This document shows, one piece after another, positions 42,730 through 52,795 of a stretch of 64,000 bases of DNA (within the stretch, counting starts at the first letter, position 1; every line of letters begins with the position of its first letter). The DNA lies in NCBI RefSeq assembly GCF_000684975.1, contig NZ_BAXZ01000005.1, positions 310,001 to 374,000 of the forward strand, written 5' to 3'. The notes under the pieces were generated by a model. That model worked only from the letters and a program-made list of their open reading frames with translations, was not told where the DNA came from and searched no databases. This DNA is from Paraburkholderia acidipaludis NBRC 101816 (GTDB taxonomy: Bacteria > Pseudomonadota > Gammaproteobacteria > Burkholderiales > Burkholderiaceae). The position numbers and the translations under genes are program-made.

Positions 42730-45537
42730 TCACGAGATCTTGCCGTGGCACAGCTTGTACTTCTTGCCGCTGCCGCACGGACACGGATCGTTGCGGCCCA
42801 CCTTCGGCACATTCTGGCCGTCAGGCGTTACACCTGCGTGGCTCATGGCCGCGCCGACCATCGCCGCCGCGGCGTCGGCCGCAGGCGCTGCCGCCGTGGG
42901 CCCCGGGGCCGCGTCGGCTTCGGCGAACTCCGCATGGCGGAACTCAACGTTCTCGAGATGATTGCCCTGCTCTTCCAGTTGCTCGGCGGCCTGTTCGAGC
43001 TGCTCCGGCGACTGGATCTGCACGTTCATCACGATACGCGTGACTTCCTGCTTCACGGCGTCGAGCATCGCGGCGAACAGTTCGAATGCCTCGCGCTTGT
43101 ATTCCTGCTTCGGATTCTTCTGCGCATAGCCGCGCAGATGGATGCCCTGGCGCAGGTGATCGAGCGCCGCGAGGTGCTCGCGCCAGCTGCGGTCGAGCGT
43201 CTGCAGCATGACCGAGCGCTCGAACGCGCTGAACGATTCGCGGCCAACGAGCGTGACCTTCTGCTCGTAGCTTTCGTCAGCGGCGGCGAGCACGGCTTCG
43301 AGGATCTCGTCGGCGTCGATCGAGGTCGACTCGTTGATCATCTCCTGGATCGCGAGGTCGAGCTGCCACTCGTTGCGCAGCAGTTCCTCGAGCTCGGGCA
43401 CGTCCCACTGCTCTTCGATGCTGCCGTGCGGCACGAACTGACGCACGATCTCGGTGATGACGCCGTGTCGCATCGCGCCGATCGTCTCGGTGATGTCGTG
43501 CGCTTCGAGCAGTTCGTTGCGCTGCTGGTAGATCACCTTGCGCTGGTCGTTCGAAACGTCGTCGTATTCGAGCAGCTGCTTGCGGATGTCGAAGTTGCGC
43601 GCTTCGACCTTGCGCTGCGCCGACTCGATCGAGCGCGTGACTATGCCCGCCTCGATCGCCTCGCCTTCCGGCATCTTCAGGCGGTCCATGATCGCGCGCA
43701 CGCGGTCGCCCGCAAAGATGCGCAGGAGCGGATCTTCGAGCGACAGATAGAAGCGCGACGAACCCGGGTCGCCCTGACGGCCTGCGCGGCCGCGCAGCTG
43801 GTTGTCGATACGGCGCGACTCGTGGCGCTCGGTGCCGATGATGTGCAGGCCGCCGGCGGCCTTCACCTGATCGTGCAGCGTCTGCCACTCGTCGTTCAGC
43901 TGCTGGATGCGGCGCGCCTTTTCGTCGGCGGGAATCATTTCGTCGGCTTCGATGAACGAAGCCTGCTTTTCGGCGTTGCCGCCCAGCACGATGTCGGTAC
44001 CGCGGCCCGCCATGTTCGTGGCGATGGTGATGCGCTTCGGACGGCCCGCTTCCGCGACGATGGCCGCCTCACGCCCGTGCTGCTTCGCGTTGAGCACGTC
44101 ATGCGGCAAACCGGCCTTCGTGAGCAGATGCGAGAGCAGTTCGGAGTTTTCGATCGACGTCGTACCCACCAGCACCGGCTGGCCACGCTCGTAGCACTCG
44201 CGAATGTCGCGGATCACGGCGTCGTAACGCTCGCGCGCGGTCTTGTAGATCTGGTCCTGCTTGTCGATCCGCTTGGGCACGCGGTTCGTGGGGATCACCA
44301 CGGTTTCGAGGCCGTAGATCTCGTTGAATTCGTATGCTTCCGTGTCGGCCGTGCCGGTCATGCCCGAAAGCTTCGCGTACATGCGGAAGTAATTCTGGAA
44401 CGTGATCGAGGCGAGCGTCTGGTTCTCGCTCTGGATCTTCACGTGCTCCTTCGCCTCGACAGCCTGGTGCAGGCCGTCCGACCAGCGGCGGCCGGCCATC
44501 AGACGGCCGGTGAACTCGTCGACGATCACCACTTCGCCGTTCTGCACCACGTAGTGCTGGTCCTTGAAGAACAGCGTGTGGGCGCGCAGCGCGGCGTACA
44601 CGTGGTGCATCAGCGTGATGTTCTGCGGCGCGTAAAGGCTTTCGCCCTGGCCGATCAGGCCCCACTCGGCGAGCATGCGCTCGGCCTTCTCGTGGCCCGA
44701 CTCCGTGAGGAACACCTGGCGCGCCTTTTCGTCGAGCGTGTAGTCGCCCGGCTTTTCGACGCCCGTGCCGTCGGCCTTCTCCTCGCCGATCTGGCGCTCG
44801 AGCAGCGGCGGCAGCGCGTTCATGCGCACGTAGAGTTCCGTATGGTCTTCCGCCTGGCCCGAGATGATGAGCGGCGTACGCGCTTCGTCGATCAGGATCG
44901 AGTCCACTTCGTCGACCACGGCGAAGTTCAGCGCGCGCTGCACGCGCGCCTCGGTCTCGTAGACCATGTTGTCGCGCAGATAGTCGAAGCCGAACTCGTT
45001 GTTCGTGCCGTAGGTGATGTCCGACGCGTAAGCCTGCTGCTTCATCGCGTGGTCCATCTGCGACAAATTGATGCCGACCGTGAGACCGAGGAAATTGTAG
45101 AGGCGGCCCATCCACTCGGCGTCGCGCTGAGCGAGGTAGTCGTTCACCGTGACGACGTGCACGCCGCGCCCGGAGAGCGCGTTCAGGTAGGCCGCGAGCG
45201 TGGCCACAAGCGTCTTGCCTTCGCCCGTGCGCATTTCGGCGATCTTGCCGTAATGCAGCACCATGCCGCCGATCAGCTGCACGTCGAAGTGGCGCATCTT
45301 GAGCACACGCTTGCTGGCTTCGCGGCAGACCGCGAAAGCCTCGGGCAGCAGCGCGTCGAGCGAAGTCCCCTTCGCGACGCGCTCGCGAAACTCGGTGGTC
45401 TTCGCGCGCAGTTGCTCGTCGGTGTATTGCTCGATCTGCGGTTCGAGCGCATTGATCGCCGCGACCGTCTTCTGATATTGCTTGATCAGGCGCTGATTGC
45501 GGCTGCCAAAGATTTTCTGTAAGAAACCGGTGGTCAT
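42730..45537 (-). CDS. secA: Preprotein translocase ATPase SecA
   Basis: 935 residues. Motor of Sec export. Walker A MRTGEGKTLVATLAAYL (about 102), DEAD-like VDEVDSILIDEARTPL (about 207), motif GRQGDPGSSRFYLSLED (about 640), and the C-terminal SecB/zinc site CPCGSGKKYKLCHGK. ATG 45537 gives MTTGFLQKIFGSRN, the usual start. Divergent from dciA. Confidence 0.97.
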   Translation of the reverse strand: MTTGFLQKIFGSRNQRLIKQYQKTVAAINALEPQIEQYTDEQLRAKTTEFRERVAKGTSLDALLPEAFAVCREASKRVLKMRHFDVQLIGGMVLHYGKIAEMRTGEGKTLVATLAAYLNALSGRGVHVVTVNDYLAQRDAEWMGRLYNFLGLTVGINLSQMDHAMKQQAYASDITYGTNNEFGFDYLRDNMVYETEARVQRALNFAVVDEVDSILIDEARTPLIISGQAEDHTELYVRMNALPPLLERQIGEEKADGTGVEKPGDYTLDEKARQVFLTESGHEKAERMLAEWGLIGQGESLYAPQNITLMHHVYAALRAHTLFFKDQHYVVQNGEVVIVDEFTGRLMAGRRWSDGLHQAVEAKEHVKIQSENQTLASITFQNYFRMYAKLSGMTGTADTEAYEFNEIYGLETVVIPTNRVPKRIDKQDQIYKTARERYDAVIRDIRECYERGQPVLVGTTSIENSELLSHLLTKAGLPHDVLNAKQHGREAAIVAEAGRPKRITIATNMAGRGTDIVLGGNAEKQASFIEADEMIPADEKARRIQQLNDEWQTLHDQVKAAGGLHIIGTERHESRRIDNQLRGRAGRQGDPGSSRFYLSLEDPLLRIFAGDRVRAIMDRLKMPEGEAIEAGIVTRSIESAQRKVEARNFDIRKQLLEYDDVSNDQRKVIYQQRNELLEAHDITETIGAMRHGVITEIVRQFVPHGSIEEQWDVPELEELLRNEWQLDLAIQEMINESTSIDADEILEAVLAAADESYEQKVTLVGRESFSAFERSVMLQTLDRSWREHLAALDHLRQGIHLRGYAQKNPKQEYKREAFELFAAMLDAVKQEVTRIVMNVQIQSPEQLEQAAEQLEEQGNHLENVEFRHAEFAEADAAPGPTAAAPAADAAAAMVGAAMSHAGVTPDGQNVPKVGRNDPCPCGSGKKYKLCHGKIS

Positions 45538-45909
45538 CGGATCGGTGTCTGCGTCGCGGCTTCGGCCGGGATTCCCGCGCGGGTTTTGGCGCCGCAAGCG
45601 TCTACTTTTGGCGTTTGTCCTGCGCTACGCACCCGGATCGGAAGGACCTCGGCGGCTTAAGCCCAAATTGGTGGATTCGAATCGGGCATTTTAGCACGCG
45701 CCCTTACACCCGCCTGTGTCAGAGACGAGAAGGGGCGCTCGCGCGCAATGCCCGCGCGGCAAGCTCCCCGGCCGTATGCGTCCGCCTGGCACCCGCCTCG
45801 CAAGCGGGTCCTGGCTGAACGGCCGAAGAGGCGTGGAAGCGCACCGCGGCGGCTACAATGGCACTATCTGCCCGCGCCTTCACGTGTGCGCATCCTACGC
45901 CTATCCGAC
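45538..45909. other. secA-dciA divergent intergenic region
   Basis: 372 bp without a gene. It has a TACAAT (45854-45859) that could be the -10 of dciA and, on the minus strand, a TAAAAT near 45690 that could serve secA. Neither has a good -35. No SecM-like arrest peptide was recognised. Confidence 0.4.
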
Positions 45910-46383
45910 ATGAGCCGTTTCTCGCCGTTTTCAAGGCCGTCCGCGCCGCGCTACGCCCAGCCGGTGGCCGAAGTGCTGGGCCGCACCGACGCCTTCGCGC
46001 CCTTGCGCGCCGGCGTCGAGCAGATGGCGGCGATGCGGCGCGATCTGCAGGCGCTCCTGCCCGACTATCTGGCGGCCAGCGTCGAGCCGGGCTTCATCAA
46101 GGACGGCAAGCTCGCGCTCTTCGCCGCGCATAATGCGCTCGCAGCACGGCTGCGGCATCTGGAGCCGCGCCTCGTCGCCGACCTTCAGGCGCGCGGCTGG
46201 GCGGTCGATGCGGTGCGCATCCGCGTGCGTCCGCAGGCGGTGAAAGAGGCGAAGCCGCCCAAACAAGCGCGCATGACGCCCGTGGGCGCGGCAGCGCTAA
46301 TGGCGCTCAGCGAGGACCTGCCGCCGTCGCCGCTCCAGGAGGCACTGGCGCGCATGGCGGCGCGCCATCTCAACAAGCGCTGA
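45910..46383 (+). CDS. dciA: DciA-type (DUF721) replicative helicase loader
   Basis: 157 residues. The DUF721 KH-like core includes LLPDYLAASVEPGFIKDGKLALFAAHNALAARLRH split over about 47-85, then RVRPQAVKE. DciA loads DnaB in bacteria lacking DnaC. The place between secA and lpxC is the same as in Pseudomonas. ATG 45910 (MSRFSPFSRP) is used; the longer frame upstream is intergenic. Confidence 0.82.
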   Translation: MSRFSPFSRPSAPRYAQPVAEVLGRTDAFAPLRAGVEQMAAMRRDLQALLPDYLAASVEPGFIKDGKLALFAAHNALAARLRHLEPRLVADLQARGWAVDAVRIRVRPQAVKEAKPPKQARMTPVGAAALMALSEDLPPSPLQEALARMAARHLNKR

Positions 46384-46402
46384 TCCACCGCGGCCGGAAG
46401 CA

Positions 46403-46431
46403 AAAAAGGGTGGCATCGAGCCACCCTTTTT
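46403..46431. terminator. Bidirectional terminator between dciA and lpxC
   Basis: Perfect arms AAAAAGGGTGGC (46403-46414) and GCCACCCTTTTT (46420-46431) between convergent genes. Confidence 0.92.
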
Positions 46432-46482
46432 CTTTTGCCAGTTTTGCCGCCCCTGCCTTACAGGCGAGGCAACATCCGGCGC

Positions 46483-47400
46483 TCAGGCAAATGCCGTCTG
46501 CGCCTCGTAGCCGAACCCGCGCGGCGCCTTCTGCGTATCTTCGAAAGTCACGATTTCGTACGCGTCCTCGTGCGCGAGCAACTCGCGCAGCAGCGCATTG
46601 TTCAGGCCGTGGCCCGACTTGTACGCCGTGTACGAGGCGAGCAGCGGATGCCCCACCACGTACAGGTCGCCAATCGCGTCGAGCATCTTGTGCTTCACGA
46701 ATTCGTCGTCGTAGCGCAGGCCGTCGTTGTTGAGGATGCGGTACTCGTCCAGCACGATGGCGTTGTCGAGACTGCCGCCGCGCGCCAGCCCCAGGTCGCG
46801 CATCATTTCGAACTCGTGCGCGAAGCCGAACGTGCGGGCGCGCGCGATTTCGCGCACATACGACGTGTTTGCAAAATCTACTTCGAGCATCTGGCCCGTC
46901 TTGTCGACAGCCGGATGGCGGAAGTCGATCGTGAATTTCAGCTTGAACCCGAAATACGGATCGAGGCGCGCGAACTTGTCGCCATCGCGAATCTCGACGG
47001 GCTTCCTGACCTTGATGAACTTCTTGGGCGCGTTCTGCTCTTCGATGCCTGCCGACTGGATCAGAAACACGAACGAAGCCGCGCTGCCGTCCATGATGGG
47101 AATTTCTTCGGCGGTCACGTCGACGTAGAGGTTGTCGATGCCAAGGCCCGCGCACGCGGACATCAGGTGCTCGACGGTCGAAACGCGTGCGCCGTCTTTC
47201 TGCAGCACCGAAGCAAGGCGCGTATCGCCGATCGCCAGCGCCGACGCGGGGATGTCCACCGGGGTCGGCAAATCTACGCGCGAAAACACGATGCCCGTGT
47301 CCGGGGCGGCCGGGCGGAGCGTCAGATCGACCTTGCGGCCCGAATGCAGGCCGATGCCGACCGTCTTCACGATCGATTTGATGGTTCGCTGCTTCAACAT
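46483..47400 (-). CDS. lpxC: UDP-3-O-acyl-N-acetylglucosamine deacetylase
   Basis: 305 residues. First committed step of lipid A synthesis; zinc enzyme. Ligand motifs STVEHLMSA (first His, about 78), VVGHPLL and SGHGLNNALL (later His), with LDAIGDLY (Asp) between. A -10-like TATAAT lies on the minus strand at 47458-47453. Confidence 0.97.
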   Translation of the reverse strand: MLKQRTIKSIVKTVGIGLHSGRKVDLTLRPAAPDTGIVFSRVDLPTPVDIPASALAIGDTRLASVLQKDGARVSTVEHLMSACAGLGIDNLYVDVTAEEIPIMDGSAASFVFLIQSAGIEEQNAPKKFIKVRKPVEIRDGDKFARLDPYFGFKLKFTIDFRHPAVDKTGQMLEVDFANTSYVREIARARTFGFAHEFEMMRDLGLARGGSLDNAIVLDEYRILNNDGLRYDDEFVKHKMLDAIGDLYVVGHPLLASYTAYKSGHGLNNALLRELLAHEDAYEIVTFEDTQKAPRGFGYEAQTAFA

Positions 47401-47654
47401 GGTTCTCTGCTCATTGAAAATCCCAATCGGGACTTTTTAATTCATAGCACGAATTATACTCCAGAAGCGCGGAGTCCGTTGTTTTCCGCAGCGTGACAAT
47501 CTGTTTCCCGCTGTTACGCTGTCAGGACGAACGACGGGCCGATGACCGAAACGGAGGCGTTTCCGGTCATCAGCCCGCCTGTTGCCACGTAATAACCCGT
47601 CACATTTACGTCATCTGCCCGTTGCGTTGCGGCAACGTGACACGGGCAGAAACA
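47401..47654. other. Gap between the peroxiredoxin gene and lpxC
   Basis: 254 bp. It holds the lpxC -10 element and a 9-bp stem TCTGCCCGT (47614-47622) with ACGGGCAGA (47642-47650) that begins just after the peroxiredoxin gene, a possible terminator without T-run. Confidence 0.4.
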
Positions 47655-48164
47655 TCATGCAGGACCCAACGTGGCGAGGATGCTCGCCGCATCGCTGACT
47701 TCGAACTTGCCGGGCGCTTCGACGAAGAGCGTCTTGACCACGCCGTCGTCGATCACCATCGCGTAGCGCTGGGAACGGATTCCCATGCCGCGCGCCGACA
47801 AGTCCTGCTCCAGACCCAGCGCCCGGGTGAAGACCGCACTTCCGTCGCCCATCATGCGCACCTTGCCCGCGGTACGCAGATCGCGTCCCCACGCGCCCAT
47901 CACGAACGCGTCGTTGACGGATACGCACCAGACTTCGTCGATGCCGGCGGCGGCAAGCGCCTCGGCCTTCTCGACATAACCCGGCACGTGCTTCGCGGAA
48001 CAGGTCGGCGTGAATGCGCCCGGCAATCCGAAGATCACCACGCGCCTGCCCGCCGTCTGTTCGCGCACGCTGAAGCTGTTCGGCCCCAGCGTGCAGCCTT
48101 CGCGCGCGTCCTCGACAAACTCGTAGAGGGTCACGTCGGGCAGCGCTTCACCCTGTTTGATCAT
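47655..48164 (-). CDS. Peroxiredoxin of the Prx5 type
   Basis: 169 residues. Thioredoxin-fold peroxidase that reduces H2O2 and alkyl hydroperoxides. The peroxidatic Cys lies in LPGAFTPTCSAKHVPGY (about residue 50), with the conserved Arg near SQRYAMVIDDG. Conserved neighbour between ftsZ and lpxC in Burkholderia. Confidence 0.92.
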   Translation of the reverse strand: MIKQGEALPDVTLYEFVEDAREGCTLGPNSFSVREQTAGRRVVIFGLPGAFTPTCSAKHVPGYVEKAEALAAAGIDEVWCVSVNDAFVMGAWGRDLRTAGKVRMMGDGSAVFTRALGLEQDLSARGMGIRSQRYAMVIDDGVVKTLFVEAPGKFEVSDAASILATLGPA

Positions 48165-48449
48165 GGCTCGTCCTTCGCATCAATGCGCAAGCATGTTACA
48201 CGCGCAATCTCACAATTATCTGCCACCAGGCTTACAGAGTTGTCAGGCGGCACGCCGCCCTTGCCGCACGCCGAGGCGTTGCGGGCAACGGTCCCTGCCG
48301 CTGATCCTCGCGGATGCGGCCCTGCTGGCCTTCATTGCGACGTCGCACGTGTCGATCAGAGTCGGCGCTGGAGCGCCTTACCCTGGTCCCATGTCCGTCT
48401 GCGGGCGGGCGCCACACCGGCACCGCGCCGCAGCCAGACCCGCTCGCGC
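48165..48449. other. ftsZ-peroxiredoxin gap
   Basis: 285 bp with no supported gene and no clear terminator. Confidence 0.4.
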
Positions 48450-49649
48450 TTAGTCCGCCTGCTTGCGCAGGAACGCCGGGATGTCGTACGTGTCGACGCC
48501 CTTTTCCTGCAGCGCCTGCACGTGCGAAGCCGCGGTGTCGCGCGACGTGCGCCAGACCGCCGGCGTGTCGAGCGCGCCGTAGTCGGCCGTCGTGCCCACC
48601 GATGCCTGCGGTGCGTACGTCTGCATCGCCGGGATCGGATGGTTGTCCGTACCGGTGCGCAGAAGCGTCATCGGCGCGGCCGACTGCTGCTTCTTCGCGG
48701 CACGGCCAAGGCCCGTTGCCACCACCGTCACGCGCAGGGCGTCGCCCATCGCGTCGTCGTACACGGCACCGAAGATCACCGTGGCGTCTTCCGCCGCGTA
48801 GCTCTTGATGGTGTTCATGACTTCGCGCGTTTCGGAGAGACGCAGCGAACGGCTCGACGTGATGTTGACCAGCACGCCGCGCGCGCCCGACAGATCGACG
48901 CCTTCCAGCAGCGGGCTCGCCACGGCCTGTTCGGCCGCGAGGCGCGCGCGATCGACGCCGGCCACCGTCGCCGTGCCCATCATCGCCTTGCCCTGCTCGC
49001 CCATCACCGTCTTCACGTCTTCGAAGTCGACGTTCACGAGACCGTCGACGTTGATGATTTCGGCGATGCCTGCGACTGCGTTGTTCAGAACGTCGTCCGC
49101 GCACTGGAAGCACTTGTCCATCTCGGCGTCATCGCCCATCACGTCGAACAGCTTGTCGTTCAGAACGACAATCAGCGAGTCGACGTGATCCTCCAGTTGC
49201 TGCGAGCCGGCTTCTGCCACGCGCATGCGCTTGCCGCCTTCGAACTCGAACGGCTTGCTCACGACGCCAACGGTCAGAATGCCCATTTCCTTGGCGATCT
49301 GCGCCACGACCGGGGCTGCGCCCGTGCCCGTGCCGCCGCCCATGCCCGCGGTGATGAAGACCATGTGCGCGCCGAGCAGTGCGTCGGCGATGCGCTCGCG
49401 CGCTTCTTCAGCGGCGGCACGGCCCATCTCCGGCTTCGCGCCCGCGCCCAGCCCCGTGTTGCCGAGCTGGATCACGGACGATGCGCGCGAACGCGAAAGC
49501 GCCTGCGCATCCGTGTTCATCACGATGAAGTCGACGCCTTGCACGCCGCGGTTGATCATGTGCTGCACGGCATTGCCGCCAGCGCCACCGACGCCCACCA
49601 CCTTGATGATGGTGCCGTTGGTTTCCGTTTCCAGCATCTGGAATTCCAT
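48450..49649 (-). CDS. ftsZ: Cell division GTPase FtsZ
   Basis: 399 residues. Tubulin-like Z-ring protein: GVGGAGGNAV near the start, the tubulin signature GGGTGTGAAP (about 104), T7 loop NVDFEDVKTVM, a variable linker, and the C-terminal peptide YDIPAFLRKQ that binds FtsA and ZapD. GGAGG before ATG 49649 fixes the start; the longer frame is excluded. Last gene of the dcw cluster. Confidence 0.97.
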   Translation of the reverse strand: MEFQMLETETNGTIIKVVGVGGAGGNAVQHMINRGVQGVDFIVMNTDAQALSRSRASSVIQLGNTGLGAGAKPEMGRAAAEEARERIADALLGAHMVFITAGMGGGTGTGAAPVVAQIAKEMGILTVGVVSKPFEFEGGKRMRVAEAGSQQLEDHVDSLIVVLNDKLFDVMGDDAEMDKCFQCADDVLNNAVAGIAEIINVDGLVNVDFEDVKTVMGEQGKAMMGTATVAGVDRARLAAEQAVASPLLEGVDLSGARGVLVNITSSRSLRLSETREVMNTIKSYAAEDATVIFGAVYDDAMGDALRVTVVATGLGRAAKKQQSAAPMTLLRTGTDNHPIPAMQTYAPQASVGTTADYGALDTPAVWRTSRDTAASHVQALQEKGVDTYDIPAFLRKQAD

Positions 49650-49772
49650 GTTGCCTCCGTCAAGAAAAAGATACCGCTCCTCGGCCGTTATCCGGTGGAG
49701 GATCGGGCAACCCTCCACCGCGCGCCGGCCGCCGTCACCGGCGCTTACTGCTTATTCGTTCCCACTACGTGC

Positions 49773-51005
49773 TCAGAAGTTGCCGAGGAACCAGTCTTTC
49801 ATCCGCGTGAAGACCTGGCCCATCGACCCCGACTGCACGGCAACCTTGCGCCCGCGCATGCGCTGCGAGCGGCCTTCCACGAGCAGGCCCATCGCCGTCG
49901 AGTAGCGCGGGTTGCGCACCACGTCGGCCAGACCGCCCGCATACTCCGGCACGCCAATGCGCACCGGCTTCAGGAAAATGTCTTCGCCCAGCTCGACCAT
50001 GCCCGGCATCATCGCCGCGCCGCCCGTCAGCACGACGCCCGAGCTCAGCAGTTCTTCGTAGCCCGACTCGCGCACCACCTGCTGCACGAGCGAGAACAGC
50101 TCTTCCACGCGCGGCTCGATCACGGCCGCCAGCGCCTGGCGCGACAGCGTGCGTGGGCCACGTTCGCCGAGACCCGGCACCTCGATCATCTCGTCCGGAT
50201 CGGCCAGCGCCTGCTTCGCGATGCCGTAGCTCACCTTGATGTCTTCCGCGTCGGGCGTGGGCGTGCGCAGCGCCATCGCGATGTCGCTCGTCACCTGGTC
50301 GCCCGCGATCGGAATCACCGCGGTATGGCGGATCGCGCCTTCGCTGAAGATCGCGATGTCGGTCGTGCCGCCGCCCACGTCCACCAGCACCACGCCGAGC
50401 TCCTTCTCGTCGTCGGTGAGCACCGCCAGCGACGAAGCCAGCGGCTGCAGGATCAGGTCGTTCACCTCCAGGCCGCAGCGGCGCACGCACTTCACGATGT
50501 TCTGCGCCGCGCTCACCGCGCCCGTCACGATGTGCACCTTCACTTCGAGCCGGATGCCGCTCATCCCGATCGGCTCGCGCACATCCTCCTGACCGTCGAT
50601 GATGAATTCCTGCGTGAGGATATGCAGCACCTGCTGGTCGGTCGGGATGTTGATCGCCTTCGCCGTTTCGATCACGCGCGCAACATCCGTTTGCGTGACT
50701 TCCTTCTCCTTGATCGCGACCATGCCGCTCGAATTGAAGCTGCGAATATGGCTGCCCGCGATGCCGGTGAACACGTTAGTGATCTTGCAATCGGCCATGA
50801 GTTCCGCTTCTTCGAGCGCGCGCTGGATCGATTGCACGGTGGCCTCGATATTCACCACCACGCCCTTCTTGAGTCCTTTCGATTCGCTCTGGCCGAGACC
50901 GATCACCTCGTAGTGGCCTTCGCCCTTCAGCTCGGCGACAACGGCCACTACCTTCGACGTCCCGATGTCGAGGGCGACCAGCAGATCCTTGTAGTCTTTA
51001 CTCAT
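49773..51005 (-). CDS. ftsA: Cell division protein FtsA
   Basis: 410 residues. Actin-like membrane tether for FtsZ. Phosphate loops DIGTSKVVAVV (about 14) and DVGGGTTDIAIF (about 208), adenosine motif SSGVVLTGGAAMM, and the amphipathic C-terminal helix MKDWFLGNF. 123 bp separates it from ftsZ. Confidence 0.96.
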   Translation of the reverse strand: MSKDYKDLLVALDIGTSKVVAVVAELKGEGHYEVIGLGQSESKGLKKGVVVNIEATVQSIQRALEEAELMADCKITNVFTGIAGSHIRSFNSSGMVAIKEKEVTQTDVARVIETAKAINIPTDQQVLHILTQEFIIDGQEDVREPIGMSGIRLEVKVHIVTGAVSAAQNIVKCVRRCGLEVNDLILQPLASSLAVLTDDEKELGVVLVDVGGGTTDIAIFSEGAIRHTAVIPIAGDQVTSDIAMALRTPTPDAEDIKVSYGIAKQALADPDEMIEVPGLGERGPRTLSRQALAAVIEPRVEELFSLVQQVVRESGYEELLSSGVVLTGGAAMMPGMVELGEDIFLKPVRIGVPEYAGGLADVVRNPRYSTAMGLLVEGRSQRMRGRKVAVQSGSMGQVFTRMKDWFLGNF

Positions 51006-51032
51006 AGCGTGCTCGTTGCGTGTGATGTCTGG

Positions 51033-51785
51033 TTACTTCTTGCCTGGGGTCGTGTCGCTGATGAAGCGCATGCCGGCTGCCCGGATCGCAAAACCGTTCG
51101 GATAGCGTAAGTCCGCATATTCGATATCTTTCCCCCAACGTTGCGTGACCGCCGCCCATGCCACGACGAGCCGGTGCGTGCGCTCGGAGAGCGTGTCCGC
51201 GTTGCGCTCGCGGCCCAGTTCCACCTCCGTCCCGTTCGAGAGCTTCACCGTCCATGCGTAACGCGGCGAAAGCGTCACCTCGTCGGGCGTGAGGCCGAGC
51301 GGCGCAAACCATTTCTGGAAGTCGTGATAACGCGCGACCACTTCCTGCGCGCTGCCATCCGGGCCGTCGAACGCGGGCAGATCCTGATCGAGCTCGCCCT
51401 GGTTAGCCGTGAAGAGTTCGCCATCCGTGCTCACGAGCTGATCGCTGCCCCACGTGCCGAGCGGCTTGTATTCTTCCAACGACACGGCGAGCGCGTTCGG
51501 CCAGACACGTCGCACGCTCGCATGGCGCACCCATGGCATCTGCTCGAACATCTGACGCGCGGCATCGAGATCGACGGTGAAGAAGTTGCCCTTCAGATGG
51601 CCGACCACGCTCTGACGCACCGTAGGCGCATTGATGTGGTCGATATCGCCCTCGACGCGGATCTCGCGCAGCGCGAAGTTCGGCCGCTGCACGAGCCAGT
51701 AGCAGCCAGCCGCCAGCAGTGCAAGCGCGAGGAGCGCGTGCAACGCGTTGGTGGCAAGGTTGAGCTGGCGTACGTTATTCCACAT
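51033..51785 (-). CDS. ftsQ: Cell division protein FtsQ
   Basis: 250 residues. Short cytoplasmic head, one membrane segment (ALHALLALALLAAGCYWLV), a POTRA domain (FALREIRVEGDIDHINAPTV) and a beta domain. It scaffolds FtsL and FtsB in the divisome. Confidence 0.93.
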   Translation of the reverse strand: MWNNVRQLNLATNALHALLALALLAAGCYWLVQRPNFALREIRVEGDIDHINAPTVRQSVVGHLKGNFFTVDLDAARQMFEQMPWVRHASVRRVWPNALAVSLEEYKPLGTWGSDQLVSTDGELFTANQGELDQDLPAFDGPDGSAQEVVARYHDFQKWFAPLGLTPDEVTLSPRYAWTVKLSNGTEVELGRERNADTLSERTHRLVVAWAAVTQRWGKDIEYADLRYPNGFAIRAAGMRFISDTTPGKK

Positions 51786-51848
51786 TTCGAGATTGTTGCG
51801 TCAAAGGGTCCGGTGCAATCCGTTGATCAAGTGAGTCAGTTAGCGGGG

Positions 51849-52790
51849 TTAGTCCTTCAGCGTGAGCGACAGCACCTTCACGACCAGTTCCTGATACGGG
51901 ATGCCGACCGCGCGCGCAGCCTTGGGCGGCAGCGAGTGATCGGTCATGCCCGGCGCCGTGTTCACTTCGAGGAAATACGGGTTGCCCGCGCCGTCGATCA
52001 TGAAGTCGGCGCGGCCCCAGTCGGTGCAGCCGAGCACGTCGAACGCGCGGCGCGCGAGCTTCTTGAGGCGCGCCTCTTCCTCCGGCGCCACGCCGCACGG
52101 AATCAGGTATTGCGTCGTGTCGAGAATGTACTTCGCGTCGTAGTCGTAGAACTCGCCCGCGGGCACGATCTTGATGAGCGGCAGGTCGAGGTCGCCTGCG
52201 ACGCATGCCGTGTACTCGCCGCCGCCTTCGATGCTCTTCTCGACCAGCACGATCTTGTCGTACTTCGCGGCTTCCTCGATTGCTGCGACGAGTTGGTCCG
52301 CGGCTTTCACCTTGATCACGGCCACGCTCGAGCCCTCGCTCGCGGGCTTCACGAAAAGCGGCAGACCGAGCTTCGCCACGATCTGCGGCGCGCGCGCGGC
52401 GTAGTCGTCGCCGCGCAGCACGGCTTCGAACGGCGGCGTAGGAATGCCGAGCTGCTGCCACACGAGCTTGCTGCGGAACTTGTCGAGCCCGAGCGCCGAG
52501 CCGAGCACGCCGGTGCCCGTATAGCGAATGCCGTAGAAGTCGAGCGCGCCCTGGATCTGGCCGTTCTCGCCATAACCGCCATGCAGCGCATTGAACGCGC
52601 GCACGAAACCTTCGTCCTTGAGCGCCGAAAGCGGCCGCTCGGACGGGTCGAAGAGATGCGCGTCGATGCCGGCGCCCGTAAGCGCCTGATGCACGAGACG
52701 GCCCGAGTTGAGCGACACCTCGCGCTCGGCGGACACGCCGCCGAGCAACACTGCCACCTTGCCGAATTGCTTAGGGTCGAGACTGCTCAT
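51849..52790 (-). CDS. ddl: D-alanine-D-alanine ligase
   Basis: 313 residues, ATP-grasp. LLGGVSAEREVSLNSGR near the start, KPASEGSSVAVIKV in the ATP site, and EVNTAPGMTDHSL at the metal site. ATG 52790 (MSSLDPKQFGK) is favoured; GTG 52799 overlaps the murC stop and is an alternative coupled start. Confidence 0.95.
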   Translation of the reverse strand: MSSLDPKQFGKVAVLLGGVSAEREVSLNSGRLVHQALTGAGIDAHLFDPSERPLSALKDEGFVRAFNALHGGYGENGQIQGALDFYGIRYTGTGVLGSALGLDKFRSKLVWQQLGIPTPPFEAVLRGDDYAARAPQIVAKLGLPLFVKPASEGSSVAVIKVKAADQLVAAIEEAAKYDKIVLVEKSIEGGGEYTACVAGDLDLPLIKIVPAGEFYDYDAKYILDTTQYLIPCGVAPEEEARLKKLARRAFDVLGCTDWGRADFMIDGAGNPYFLEVNTAPGMTDHSLPPKAARAVGIPYQELVVKVLSLTLKD

Positions 52791-52795
52791 GTCGC

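Noticed and set aside
42745..45522. 925-residue open frame opposite secA
   Set aside because: Shadow of secA with no recognisable domain.
45538..45909. SecM-like regulator upstream of secA
   Set aside because: No ORF with a signal peptide or arrest motif is present, and secA is divergent from the next gene.
47493..51110. 1205-residue open frame on the plus strand
   Set aside because: Antisense of the peroxiredoxin, ftsZ and ftsA genes; composition is Arg/His-rich and it crosses three real genes.
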